Of a DNA stretch of 64,000 nucleotides, positions 1 through 6,840 are shown piece by piece. Source of the stretch: DASRFA01 sp035651755 (GTDB lineage: Bacteria; Desulfobacterota; Binatia; UBA12015); the NCBI GenBank assembly GCA_035651755.1, contig DASRFA010000013.1:186001-250000 (forward strand). Direction: 5' to 3'. The first letter of the stretch is position 1. Each line of letters starts with the position of its first letter. Made by a program: the position numbers and the translations under genes. Under the pieces are notes generated by a model. It was not told the DNA's origin. It ran no database searches and saw nothing but the letters and a program-made list of their open reading frames with translations.

Positions 1-90
1 GGCGTAGCGATCGTCCTCCGGAGACGAGTGCTCGGGGAGATACGTGCACTCGACGGTGACACGGATCCCCTCGGTGATCGCCGTCGCCAT
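1..90 (-). CDS. apaG: ApaG domain protein, N-terminal fragment (cut by window edge)
   Basis: Reading leftward from an ATG at 88-90, the first 30 codons give MATAITEGIRVTVECTYLPE followed by HSSPEDDRYA. This matches the start of ApaG: a first beta strand ending in the conserved YLPE-HSSPE stretch. ApaG is a small (about 125 aa) fibronectin-like beta-sandwich protein. Its role is poorly defined and has been linked to cation stress and diadenosine tetraphosphate metabolism. The rest lies outside the window. The opposing neighbour starts at 300, so the 209 bases between are the likely divergent promoter region. The call rests on a short stretch, but that stretch is the most conserved part of the family. 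Confidence 0.75.
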   Translation of the reverse strand, partial: MATAITEGIRVTVECTYLPEHSSPEDDRYA

Positions 91-299
91 CGGCACCGAT
101 CGGTAGGCCAGCAGTCCAGGGACGTCAATCCCTCGACGCGGCGCGCGGGCACCGGCTTTCCGCCGGATTGTCTCTATCCTGCGCCCCGCGTGCGGTGATA
201 CGCGACCGGCCAAGGGGCTCGCGTCGGGGCGTGTGTGAAGCGCCGCGCGGGAACCCGTGGGCGCGATGGAGCGCACCCGCCTCGGGCGCGAGGGCCGTC

Positions 300-482
300 A
301 TGGAGGACTTGCACGAGATCGCGCATCGTCACGGCTACGGCGAGACCGTGTGCGTCGACTGCGGCGGCGGAGCGCTGCGATTCTGTCCGACGTGCGGCGG
401 CACCGGGCGGCTCTGGGTGCGCGAAGGCGAGCCGCTCCGGACCGACCGCGAGCTGATCGCGCTCGATCGCTGGCGCCGTTGA
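300..482 (+). CDS. small zinc-ribbon protein (60 aa), unknown function
   Basis: A 60-aa protein with two CxxC pairs in a DnaJ-like arrangement: CVDCGGG at about residue 19 and CPTCGGTG at about residue 29. Four cysteines with glycine-rich knuckles would hold one zinc ion. The rest is charged and soluble, without signal peptide or membrane segment. The ATG at 300 was chosen because upstream translation in this frame is arginine-rich and unlike a protein. There is no convincing ribosome binding site, so the start is uncertain. It may be a chaperone-like or nucleic-acid-binding accessory protein, but nothing nearby indicates a partner. Confidence 0.5.
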   Translation: MEDLHEIAHRHGYGETVCVDCGGGALRFCPTCGGTGRLWVREGEPLRTDRELIALDRWRR

Positions 483-576
483 GCACGGATTGCGGCTTGC
501 CGGCTGCCGCCGTTCGAGCGGCAGCCGGCAGTCAACGCTGGCCAGCCCCGGTGCGGAGGCGGCCGCAGATCGGGCG

Positions 577-1125
577 CTAGCAGGGTGGGATCAACGGATC
601 GGTATCGTCGACCCGCTTGAACGTGTTCCACTTACAGCTCTGCTGAGAGCCGTCTTCCGCGTAGACCAAGGAGAAGCCCGTGGCCAGCTTGTCGAGAACG
701 GTGCCCACCAGATTGAACACGAAGTTCGCGTGCACCATCTCGGAGCCGACGGGCAGATCGGCGAGCCCCGGCGTCGCGGGCGCGGTCGGACAGCTCGCGA
801 ACGTCGCGACCGCCTTCTGTGTCTTGACGCTATTCCCCGCCTCGTCGAGGACGATTCCGCTGTAGTATCGATTGTTCTCGACGAAGTACATGTGGTGGAG
901 CGTCGGATCGCCGCTGTCCTGGCTGATCTTCACGGTGAGGTTCTTCATCTTGCCGGTCTTGTCGGTATCGCCGGCCGACGTGACGAACGTGCAGGTCTCG
1001 TTTCCGACCCACGTCCCGGTCAAGCTGACGGCGTGCGCGCTCGGGGCGAGCAAGCCGACACACGTGAACGCGAGCGCTGCCCCTCCGAGGGTACTCGCGA
1101 GTCGGTTCCCGAGGAGTCGCTTCAT
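577..1125 (-). CDS. secreted protein of unknown function, paralogue A
   Basis: A 182-aa protein starting at an ATG preceded by AAAGGCGG. The first ~31 residues form a Sec signal peptide: MKR, a hydrophobic core and an A-H-A cleavage site. The mature part opens with SLTGTWVGNETCT and ends with SCKWNTF and a terminal PPC, so it has several cysteines for periplasmic disulfides. The SxTGTW opening, beta-rich character and a Y-x-G-x-V-L-D motif suggest a lipocalin/META-like beta barrel, but I do not recognise the family. It is clearly related to the next gene on the same strand (shared GTW opening, CKWN near the C-terminus, terminal Cys), so the two look like a tandem duplication. Confidence 0.72.
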   Translation of the reverse strand: MKRLLGNRLASTLGGAALAFTCVGLLAPSAHAVSLTGTWVGNETCTFVTSAGDTDKTGKMKNLTVKISQDSGDPTLHHMYFVENNRYYSGIVLDEAGNSVKTQKAVATFASCPTAPATPGLADLPVGSEMVHANFVFNLVGTVLDKLATGFSLVYAEDGSQQSCKWNTFKRVDDTDPLIPPC

Positions 1126-1184
1126 CGCAGATCCGCCTTTCTCGATTGCTGCTGGCGTGGCGGCGAGGCGTGCTCGATTTCGGG

Positions 1185-1685
1185 CTAGCATTGTGGGGCC
1201 TCGGTGTGGGACCGCATCCACGTCAGGTTCCACTTGCAGGTGAACTGGTCGCCGTGCTGCCACAGGAGCACCGAGTCACCCGACATCTTGTGAGGGCCGA
1301 CGAAGAGGCCCTTCTTGGTGAAGTTCGTGAAGTCGACCTGAACCATCTCGCTCTTCTCCGGCAGGTCCTTGCTCGTCCCGCACTCGACGAGCGTCGCCGT
1401 GCCCCTCTTCCCGGGAGCGCTCGCATCGAGCACGAGCTGGCCGTTGTACCGTGTCGCGTCGTTGATGAAGTGGAAGTACAGCGCCGAACCGGTCTGGCTC
1501 ACGACGACGATCATGTCCTGCGGAAAGTTGTCGTGGGTGCCGTCGCCGCCGCTGATCCCGGTGCAGGTCCGCTTGCCCTCCCACGTCCCGCTCAGGTCGA
1601 TCGCCTCGGCCCGGGTGACGAACATCGCGCACACGATCGCGAGCGCGACTCCGGTCGCGAGCCCGCGTTCGATCCTTCTCTTCAC
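1185..1685 (-). CDS. secreted protein of unknown function, paralogue B
   Basis: A 166-aa protein with a signal peptide ending in T-R-A-E-A. The mature part starts IDLSGTWEGKRTCT and ends with TCKWNLTWMR and a terminal PQC. No ATG precedes the signal peptide; the start chosen is a GTG at 1683-1685 after AGCAGGA. It is the upstream member of a tandem pair with the 577-1125 gene, 59 bases away on the same strand. The pair share the GTW motif, a middle Y-[SN]-G-x-[IV]-L-D motif, a [VL]xSEMV motif and the CKWN tail. Probably one operon and a periplasmic or secreted role; substrate unknown. Confidence 0.68.
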   Translation of the reverse strand: MKRRIERGLATGVALAIVCAMFVTRAEAIDLSGTWEGKRTCTGISGGDGTHDNFPQDMIVVVSQTGSALYFHFINDATRYNGQLVLDASAPGKRGTATLVECGTSKDLPEKSEMVQVDFTNFTKKGLFVGPHKMSGDSVLLWQHGDQFTCKWNLTWMRSHTEAPQC

Positions 1686-1883
1686 GGTCCTGCTCACTTT
1701 CTCGACGGGTCGTCCGCCCGGCGGTTGTCGCGCATGGCCTCGCTCCGTGATCGACCGACGCGCGGATGTGGCAGAGCACGAGCTCGTGGCCCTCACCCGC
1801 GACCGGGACGATCGACCGATGCGCGATTCCGCGGTTGGTCGTCTCGGCTTGTTCTCTCCTCTCTGATGTGGCGTTACATTCGA

Positions 1884-1898
1884 CCGAACAACGTTCGG
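1884..1898. promoter_or_regulatory. inverted repeat, candidate operator before the DUF35-thiolase pair
   Basis: CCGAAC and GTTCGG form perfect 6-bp arms around a 3-base centre, 40 bases before the DUF35 start. Just upstream is a weak promoter-like pair, TTGTTC at 1849-1854 and TTACAT at 1874-1879, although the 19-base spacing is long. Position and symmetry fit a TetR-family operator, the usual regulators of acyl-CoA catabolism. No regulator gene is adjacent. Confidence 0.35.
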
Positions 1899-1937
1899 CT
1901 GCTGCCGATTCGCGACCGACCGACGAAGGCACGATCC

Positions 1938-2351
1938 ATGCCCGACGACTACAAAGCGCCGCTCCCGAGCCCCACGCCCGACTCGCAGCCGTTCTGGGAA
2001 GCGGCGAAGCGCCACCAGCTCCGCATCCAGCGCTGCCGGTCGTGCAATCAGGCCTACTTCTATCCCCGCAACGTGTGCCCGCACTGCCTGTCGTCGGACG
2101 TCGAGTGGTTCACCGCGACCGGACGCGGCCGGCTGCACACGTTCTCGATCGTGTACCGCGGCCTCAAGTACCCGCCGCTCGAGCCGCCGTACGTCCTCGC
2201 GATGGTGGAGCTCGACGAGGGCCCTCGCATGATGACGAACCTCGTCGGCGTCGAGCCCGATCCGGCGCGCATCTCGTGCGACATGCCGGTCGTCGTCGAG
2301 TGGGCCGACGTCACGCCCGACGTCACGCTGCCGCGCTTCCGCCCCGCTTGA
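1938..2351 (+). CDS. DUF35 zinc-ribbon/OB-fold protein (acyl-CoA binding partner of thiolase)
   Basis: A 137-aa protein with the two-part DUF35 architecture. An N-terminal rubredoxin-like zinc ribbon has CRSC and CPHC pairs (about residues 33-54), and an OB-fold follows with the typical GRGRLHTFSIVYRG and PPYVLAMVELDEG strands. DUF35 proteins form complexes with non-decarboxylating thiolases, or with thiolase-like aldolases of the Ltp2 type in steroid side-chain degradation; the OB-fold holds the CoA moiety. Here the partner is almost certainly the thiolase 35 bases downstream. The ATG at 1938 gives the normal family length. Confidence 0.9.
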   Translation: MPDDYKAPLPSPTPDSQPFWEAAKRHQLRIQRCRSCNQAYFYPRNVCPHCLSSDVEWFTATGRGRLHTFSIVYRGLKYPPLEPPYVLAMVELDEGPRMMTNLVGVEPDPARISCDMPVVVEWADVTPDVTLPRFRPA

Positions 2352-2386
2352 TCCGCCCGCCCGTCGTCCAACCGGAAAGAGACCTG

Positions 2387-3556
2387 ATGGCGAAAGAGAA
2401 GCTCCACGCACGGCGCGGCACGATCGCGATCGTCGGCGCCGCGGAATCGGACGAGATCGGGAAGCTGCCGGGCAAGTCGGCGCTCATGCTGCACGCCGAG
2501 GGCGCGCGCAACGCTCTCGCCGACGCCGGCCTGACCGCAAAGGACGTCGACGCCGTGCTCGCGACCGGCCGCTCCACCGCGAACGAGGTTCCCGAGTACC
2601 TCGGCATCCGGCCGCGCTATCTCGACAACACCCAGATGGGCGGGTGCTCGTTCATCGCGCACCTCGAGCACGCGATGGGCGCGATCGACGCCGGCGTCGC
2701 CGACGTCGTGCTCATCACGCACGGAGAGAGCGGCGCCTCGCGCGTCGGCATGGGAGGCGGCGATCGCTTCGCGCCCGACACGCCTCCCGGACAGTGGGAG
2801 ATGCCGTTCGGGATCGGCGGTCCGGCGACGCGCTACGCGCTCGCGGCCACGCGTCACATGCACGAGTTCGGCACGACGCGGGAGCAGCTCGCCGAGGTCG
2901 CGGTGTCGACGCGGAAGTGGGCGTCGCTCAACCCGCGCGCGATGATGCGCGACCCGATCACGGTCGCGGACGTTCTCGAGTCCCGCCCGATCGCGTGGCC
3001 GTTCAACCTCCTCGACTGCTGCCTCGTGACCGACGGAGGCGGAGCGCTGGTCGTGACGTCGGCCGAGCGCGCGCGCGACTGCAGGCAGAAGCCGGTCTGG
3101 GTGCTGGGCACGGGTGAGGCGAGCGCGCACTCGATCATCTCGCAGATGCCGCGCTTCCACGTCTGGGACGCCGCCCTCATGGCGGCGGAGCGCGCGTGGG
3201 CGATGTCGGGCGTCGAGCGCTCGGACGTCGACCTCGCGATGATCTACGACGCCTTCACGATCGTCCCGATCCTCGCGCTCGAGGCGCTCGGCTTCTGCCC
3301 GATCGGCGAGGGCGGCGCCTTCGTCTCCGGCGGCCGGACGGCGCCGGGCGGCGAGCTTCCGATGAACACGAACGGCGGCGGCCTCTCGTACACGCACACG
3401 GGGATGTACGGCATGTTCCTCCTGGTCGAGGCCGTGCGTCAGCTGCGCGGCGAGTGCGGCGAGCGCCAGGTAGAGGGCGCGACGACCGCGGTCTGCCACG
3501 GCACCGGCGGCATCCTGTCCGCGTCCGCGACCGCGATCCTCTCCACCGAGCGCTGA
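2387..3556 (+). CDS. thiolase-family protein (acetyl-CoA acetyltransferase / Ltp2-like aldolase)
   Basis: A 389-aa thiolase-fold protein, starting at ATG after GGAAAGAG. It has a cysteine (C87 in MGGCSF) at the position of the thiolase nucleophile, a NxxGGxLSxTH loop in which the usual HP is HT, and a C-terminal CHGTGG motif equivalent to the CxG catalytic loop. The sequence is of the SCP-x/lipid-transfer thiolase branch rather than the FadA/PhaA branch. Paired with an upstream DUF35 protein, it should form a heteromeric complex. The reaction could be thiolytic cleavage of a 3-oxoacyl-CoA or retro-aldol cleavage of a branched or steroid acyl-CoA; sequence alone does not decide. Confidence 0.88.
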   Translation: MAKEKLHARRGTIAIVGAAESDEIGKLPGKSALMLHAEGARNALADAGLTAKDVDAVLATGRSTANEVPEYLGIRPRYLDNTQMGGCSFIAHLEHAMGAIDAGVADVVLITHGESGASRVGMGGGDRFAPDTPPGQWEMPFGIGGPATRYALAATRHMHEFGTTREQLAEVAVSTRKWASLNPRAMMRDPITVADVLESRPIAWPFNLLDCCLVTDGGGALVVTSAERARDCRQKPVWVLGTGEASAHSIISQMPRFHVWDAALMAAERAWAMSGVERSDVDLAMIYDAFTIVPILALEALGFCPIGEGGAFVSGGRTAPGGELPMNTNGGGLSYTHTGMYGMFLLVEAVRQLRGECGERQVEGATTAVCHGTGGILSASATAILSTER

Positions 3557-3643
3557 GCGCGGGCTGCGCCGCGGCGGCGTTGCGCCCCGCTCCTTGACGC
3601 CGGTCGTCCGGGCGCCCATGACCCAGGAGGGAGGCTCCGAGCG

Positions 3644-4789
3644 ATGGCGTACGAGGTGCTGCGGTTCCCCTACGACGGGACGATCGACGCGGACGGGCAT
3701 CTCCTCGAGCCGGCATGGCTCTGGGAGGAGTACCTCGAGGAGCGCTACCGGCCGCGGGCGATGCGAATCCGCGTCGACGAGCGCGGCCTCGAGTACCTCG
3801 AGCTCGACGGCCGCCCTTCGGAGCGCACCAGGGACGGCGTGCTCGGCCTCATGGGCGCGATGGGCGATCCCGACGCGCGCCCCGGCCCCGACCGCCGCTA
3901 CATGGACCACGTCCCCTACGGCGCGGGCGACGCGCGCGAGCGCCTCGACCTCCTCGACCGCGAGAACCTCGCGAAGGCGGTGCTGTACCCGACGATCGGC
4001 CTCCTGTGGGAGTGCGAGGTGACCGATCCCGAGATCACCGTCGCGTACCAGCGCGCGTACAACCGCTGGATCGCCGACTTCTGCCGCGCGAGCGGGGGCC
4101 GCCTCGTGCCGATCGCGCACCTCTCGCTGCTCGACCCGCTCGCCGCCGCCGCCGAGCTCGAGCGCGCGGTCCGCGACGGCTGCCGCGGCGCGTTCGTCGC
4201 GCCCTTCACGCACGACCGGAAGGCGCACGGCCACTCCGACCACGACCCGCTCTTCGCAAAGGCGTGCGAGCTCGACGTCCCGCTCGCGATCCACCCGACC
4301 TACGAGCCCGTGTGGGCGGTTCCGGTTCGCTTCAAGGGCCTCGGACGCGCCGGCGAGTTCTTCTACAACGTGATGCTGCGGCAGGGCGTGCAGCAGGCGT
4401 TCCTGTCGTTCTTCGCGCTCGGCACGCTGGATCGCTTCCCGAAGCTGAAGCTCGGCGTCCTGGAAGCCGGCTCGGGTTGGATCGGCGCCTTCCTCGACCG
4501 CATGGACGCCGTGCACGAGACGATCTCCGCGCGCGGCCTCGTCCTCCGCCTGAAGCCGTCCGAGTACTTCCGCCGCCAGTGCTTCATCTCGGGCGATCCC
4601 GACGAGACCGCGGCGCCGCACCTGATCGAGCACGTCGGCGACGACGCGTTCCTGTGGGCGACCGACTACCCGCACCCGGACCACCCCGGGACGTGGGTGC
4701 GCGCGCTCGAGCGCTTCGTCGAGCCGCTGTCGTCCGACGCCCGCCGCAAGGTGCTCGGCGACAACGTCCGTCGCCTGTATGCGATCTGA
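3644..4789 (+). CDS. amidohydrolase-family metal-dependent hydrolase
   Basis: A 381-aa TIM-barrel hydrolase of the amidohydrolase 2 family. An IDADGHLLEP strand gives the DxH metal motif near the N-terminus, IHPTYEP (about residue 211) supplies the next histidine, and a late ATDYPHPD motif (about residue 341) carries the conserved catalytic Asp. This family includes decarboxylases and C-C or C-N hydrolases for aromatic acids. A strong ribosome site, GGAGGG, lies a few bases before the ATG. It follows the DUF35-thiolase pair by 87 bases and overlaps the next gene by 11, so it is likely part of the same catabolic operon. Confidence 0.87.
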   Translation: MAYEVLRFPYDGTIDADGHLLEPAWLWEEYLEERYRPRAMRIRVDERGLEYLELDGRPSERTRDGVLGLMGAMGDPDARPGPDRRYMDHVPYGAGDARERLDLLDRENLAKAVLYPTIGLLWECEVTDPEITVAYQRAYNRWIADFCRASGGRLVPIAHLSLLDPLAAAAELERAVRDGCRGAFVAPFTHDRKAHGHSDHDPLFAKACELDVPLAIHPTYEPVWAVPVRFKGLGRAGEFFYNVMLRQGVQQAFLSFFALGTLDRFPKLKLGVLEAGSGWIGAFLDRMDAVHETISARGLVLRLKPSEYFRRQCFISGDPDETAAPHLIEHVGDDAFLWATDYPHPDHPGTWVRALERFVEPLSSDARRKVLGDNVRRLYAI

Positions 4790-5216
4790 TCCCGTCGTGC
4801 CGCCACCTCCGAAGGCCGGCGCCATCCACCACGTCTTCGTCACCGTGAACGATCTCGCGCGCTCGCGTCCGTTCTACGAGCAGCTCATGCCGCGTCTCGG
4901 CTATCCCGGTCTGTGGGAGTTCCCGGGCGGGACCAGCGTCGGCTGGCTCTCCGCCGGGGGCAGCTTCTGGATCAAGCAGGCGGACGCGCGCTTCGCGCGC
5001 GACACCTTCTGCAAGGATCGCGTGGGCCTGTGTGAGGTCGCGTTTCGCGCCGACAGCCGCGAGCAGGTCGACGCCCTCGCGCGCGACGTCGTCGGCTTCG
5101 GCGGCACGATCCTGGATCCGCCTCGCGAGTACCCCGAGTACGTGCCCGGCTACTACGCCGTCTTCTTCGCCGATCCCGACGGCATCAAGCTCGAGCTGGT
5201 GTACCTGCCCGCGTGA
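4779..5216 (+). CDS. VOC (glyoxalase/bleomycin-resistance) family protein
   Basis: A 145-aa vicinal-oxygen-chelate protein with the two beta-alpha-beta-beta-beta units expected of a single-domain VOC. The first opens with IHHVFVTVNDLARSRPFYE (metal His and FYE) and the second ends with FFADPDGIKLELVY (metal Glu). Such proteins are glyoxalases, dioxygenases, epimerases or resistance proteins. The start overlaps the end of the amidohydrolase gene by 11 bases, implying coupled translation. It may be a methylmalonyl-CoA-epimerase-like or ring-cleavage enzyme; the substrate is not visible. Confidence 0.85.
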   Translation: MRSDPVVPPPPKAGAIHHVFVTVNDLARSRPFYEQLMPRLGYPGLWEFPGGTSVGWLSAGGSFWIKQADARFARDTFCKDRVGLCEVAFRADSREQVDALARDVVGFGGTILDPPREYPEYVPGYYAVFFADPDGIKLELVYLPA

Positions 5217-5237
5217 CGCGCGGCGGAGCGCGCCGCA

Positions 5238-6746
5238 CTACGGCACGGCGCGCTCAGCCGCGCCGACGTAGTCGGCGTCCGGCCGGATGAGGCGGTTGTC
5301 GCGAACCTGCTCGAGGATGTGCGCGGTCCAGCCGATCGCGCGCGCGGCGGCGAACGTCGGCGTGAACACGTGGCGCGGGATGCCGGCCGCGTCGAGCGCG
5401 ACCGCCGACCAGTACTCGACGTTCGTGAAGAGAGCCCGTCCCGGCTTCGCGGCGCGCAGCGCCGCGAGCGCCTCCGACTCGACCGTGCGCGCGAGCACGA
5501 GCCGCCCGCTCCGGATCTCGATCGCGGTGTCGCGCAGGCACGCCGCGCGCGGGTCCTCGGCGCGATAGACGCGATGGCCGAAGCCCATGATGCGCCGGCC
5601 GCGCGCGATCGCGTCGGCGATCCAATCGCGCGCCCGCTCGGGCGCGCCGATCTCGTCCAGCATGTCGAGCACGAGCGACGGCGCGCCGCCGTGGAGCGGG
5701 CCGGAGAGCGCGCCGATCGCGGCCGCGAGCGCGGACCCGACGTCCGCGCCCGTCGAGGTGACGACGCGCGCCGTGAACGTGGACGCGTTCATCCCGTGGT
5801 CGGCCGTGAGGATCATGTAGCGGCTCGCGGCGACGATCTCGGCGTGCGACGGTCGCCGGCCGTGCAGCATCCAGAGGTAGTTCTCGACGTGGCCGAGGGA
5901 CGCGTCGGGCGGGATCGGCGTCTCGCACCGATCGAGCCGCACCAGCGCCGCGAGCAGCGTCGGGATGAGTGCGGCGACGTGGAGCGCCTCGGCCGCAGCG
6001 GCCTCGGGATCGCGCTCGTGCCACGGCTTGAGCCCGAGCGCCGCGCCCGCCGCCGCGACGGCGGCCTGCAGGCGCGACATCATGCTGCCGCCGCCGCGCG
6101 CGAGGTCGCGCATCCAGCCGACGTCGAGCGGCGACTCGCGAAGCGCCGCGAGGCGGCGCGCGAACGCCGCTCCGGCGCCAGCGTCCGGCAGCTCGCCGAA
6201 GTGGAGCAGGTGCCACACCTCCTCGAGCGACCGGCGGCGGGCGAGCTCGACGGCGTCGTAGCCGGCGTAGAAGAGCCGGCCGCGCGCGCCGTCGATGTCC
6301 GAGAGGCGCGTCGATCCCACCTTGACGTTCTCGAGCCCGCCCCGGCTCGACGGAGCCCAGGGATCGACCCGCATGACGCTCGCCGCGCGCACCAGCCGGC
6401 GGAGCGACACCATGCCGACCAGCGCGTCGCCGTCGCAGACCGGAAGGTGGCGGAAGTCGCGGTCGAGCATGCGGTCGAGCGCGGCGGTGAGCTCGTCGCC
6501 CGGCGATACGGTGAGCGGGGCGGCGGTCATCCAGGCGCGCGCGTGCTCCGTTCCGGGCGCGGCGCCGGCCGCGACGGCGCGCGCGACGTCGCGCTCCGTC
6601 AGGATCCCGACCACGCGATGGCCTTCCACGACGACCGCGGAGCCGACGCCGCGCGCCCGCATGGTGGCGGCGGCCGCTGCGAGCGACGCGTCCGGATCGA
6701 CGGTCGCCGGATCCGCGTTCATCACCTCGCCGAGATGGAGTGTCAT
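5238..6746 (-). CDS. CBS-domain/citrate synthase fusion
   Basis: A 502-aa fusion. Residues 1-120 are a pair of CBS domains (GVGSAVVVEGHRVVGILTER and DFRHLPVCDGDALVGMVSLR), which usually bind adenylates or S-adenosylmethionine. Residues ~130-502 are a citrate synthase of the ~370-aa type. The catalytic positions are kept: TADHGMNAST (first His), GPLHGGA (second His), FGHRVYRAEDPRA (Arg/His and Asp) and the RAIGWTAH-E terminal block. It should therefore condense oxaloacetate with an acyl-CoA, with CBS domains sensing energy or SAM state. The ATG follows AAAGGAGA. It is divergent from a second citrate synthase fused to an HTH, with shared operator-like repeats between them. Confidence 0.9.
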   Translation of the reverse strand: MTLHLGEVMNADPATVDPDASLAAAAATMRARGVGSAVVVEGHRVVGILTERDVARAVAAGAAPGTEHARAWMTAAPLTVSPGDELTAALDRMLDRDFRHLPVCDGDALVGMVSLRRLVRAASVMRVDPWAPSSRGGLENVKVGSTRLSDIDGARGRLFYAGYDAVELARRRSLEEVWHLLHFGELPDAGAGAAFARRLAALRESPLDVGWMRDLARGGGSMMSRLQAAVAAAGAALGLKPWHERDPEAAAAEALHVAALIPTLLAALVRLDRCETPIPPDASLGHVENYLWMLHGRRPSHAEIVAASRYMILTADHGMNASTFTARVVTSTGADVGSALAAAIGALSGPLHGGAPSLVLDMLDEIGAPERARDWIADAIARGRRIMGFGHRVYRAEDPRAACLRDTAIEIRSGRLVLARTVESEALAALRAAKPGRALFTNVEYWSAVALDAAGIPRHVFTPTFAAARAIGWTAHILEQVRDNRLIRPDADYVGAAERAVP

Positions 6747-6793
6747 CGCCGTCTCCTTTCGCCGCGCCGCCCTCCGTCGTCGCGAACGGGCAG

Positions 6794-6822
6794 AGTATCG
6801 ACGACGCGTTCAGCTTGATCAA
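6794..6822 (-). promoter_or_regulatory. candidate sigma-70 promoter of the CBS-citrate synthase
   Basis: On the minus strand TTGATC (plus 6817-6822) and GATACT (plus 6794-6799) are separated by exactly 17 bases, 4/6 matches each to the -35 and -10 consensus. The -35 box is part of the first TTGATCAAT repeat, so a protein bound there would block RNA polymerase. Confidence 0.4.
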
Positions 6823-6840
6823 TCTTGATCAATGATCAAT
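6815..6840. promoter_or_regulatory. triple TGATCA palindromic operator array between divergent citrate synthases
   Basis: Three copies of a palindromic site: TTGATCAAT at 6815-6823, TTGATCAAT at 6825-6833 and ATGATCAAT at 6832-6840. The first two are 10 bp apart, one helical turn. In a GC-rich genome this AT-rich cluster stands out. It covers the -35 box of the leftward gene and the leader or start of the rightward gene, whose product has a DNA-binding domain. The natural guess is autoregulation. Confidence 0.6.

Noticed and set aside
2060..4843. Long antisense ORF (927 codons) opposite the thiolase and amidohydrolase genes
   Set aside because: Arg/Val/Glu-rich shadow translation caused by high GC third positions; the sense strand encodes clear enzyme families.
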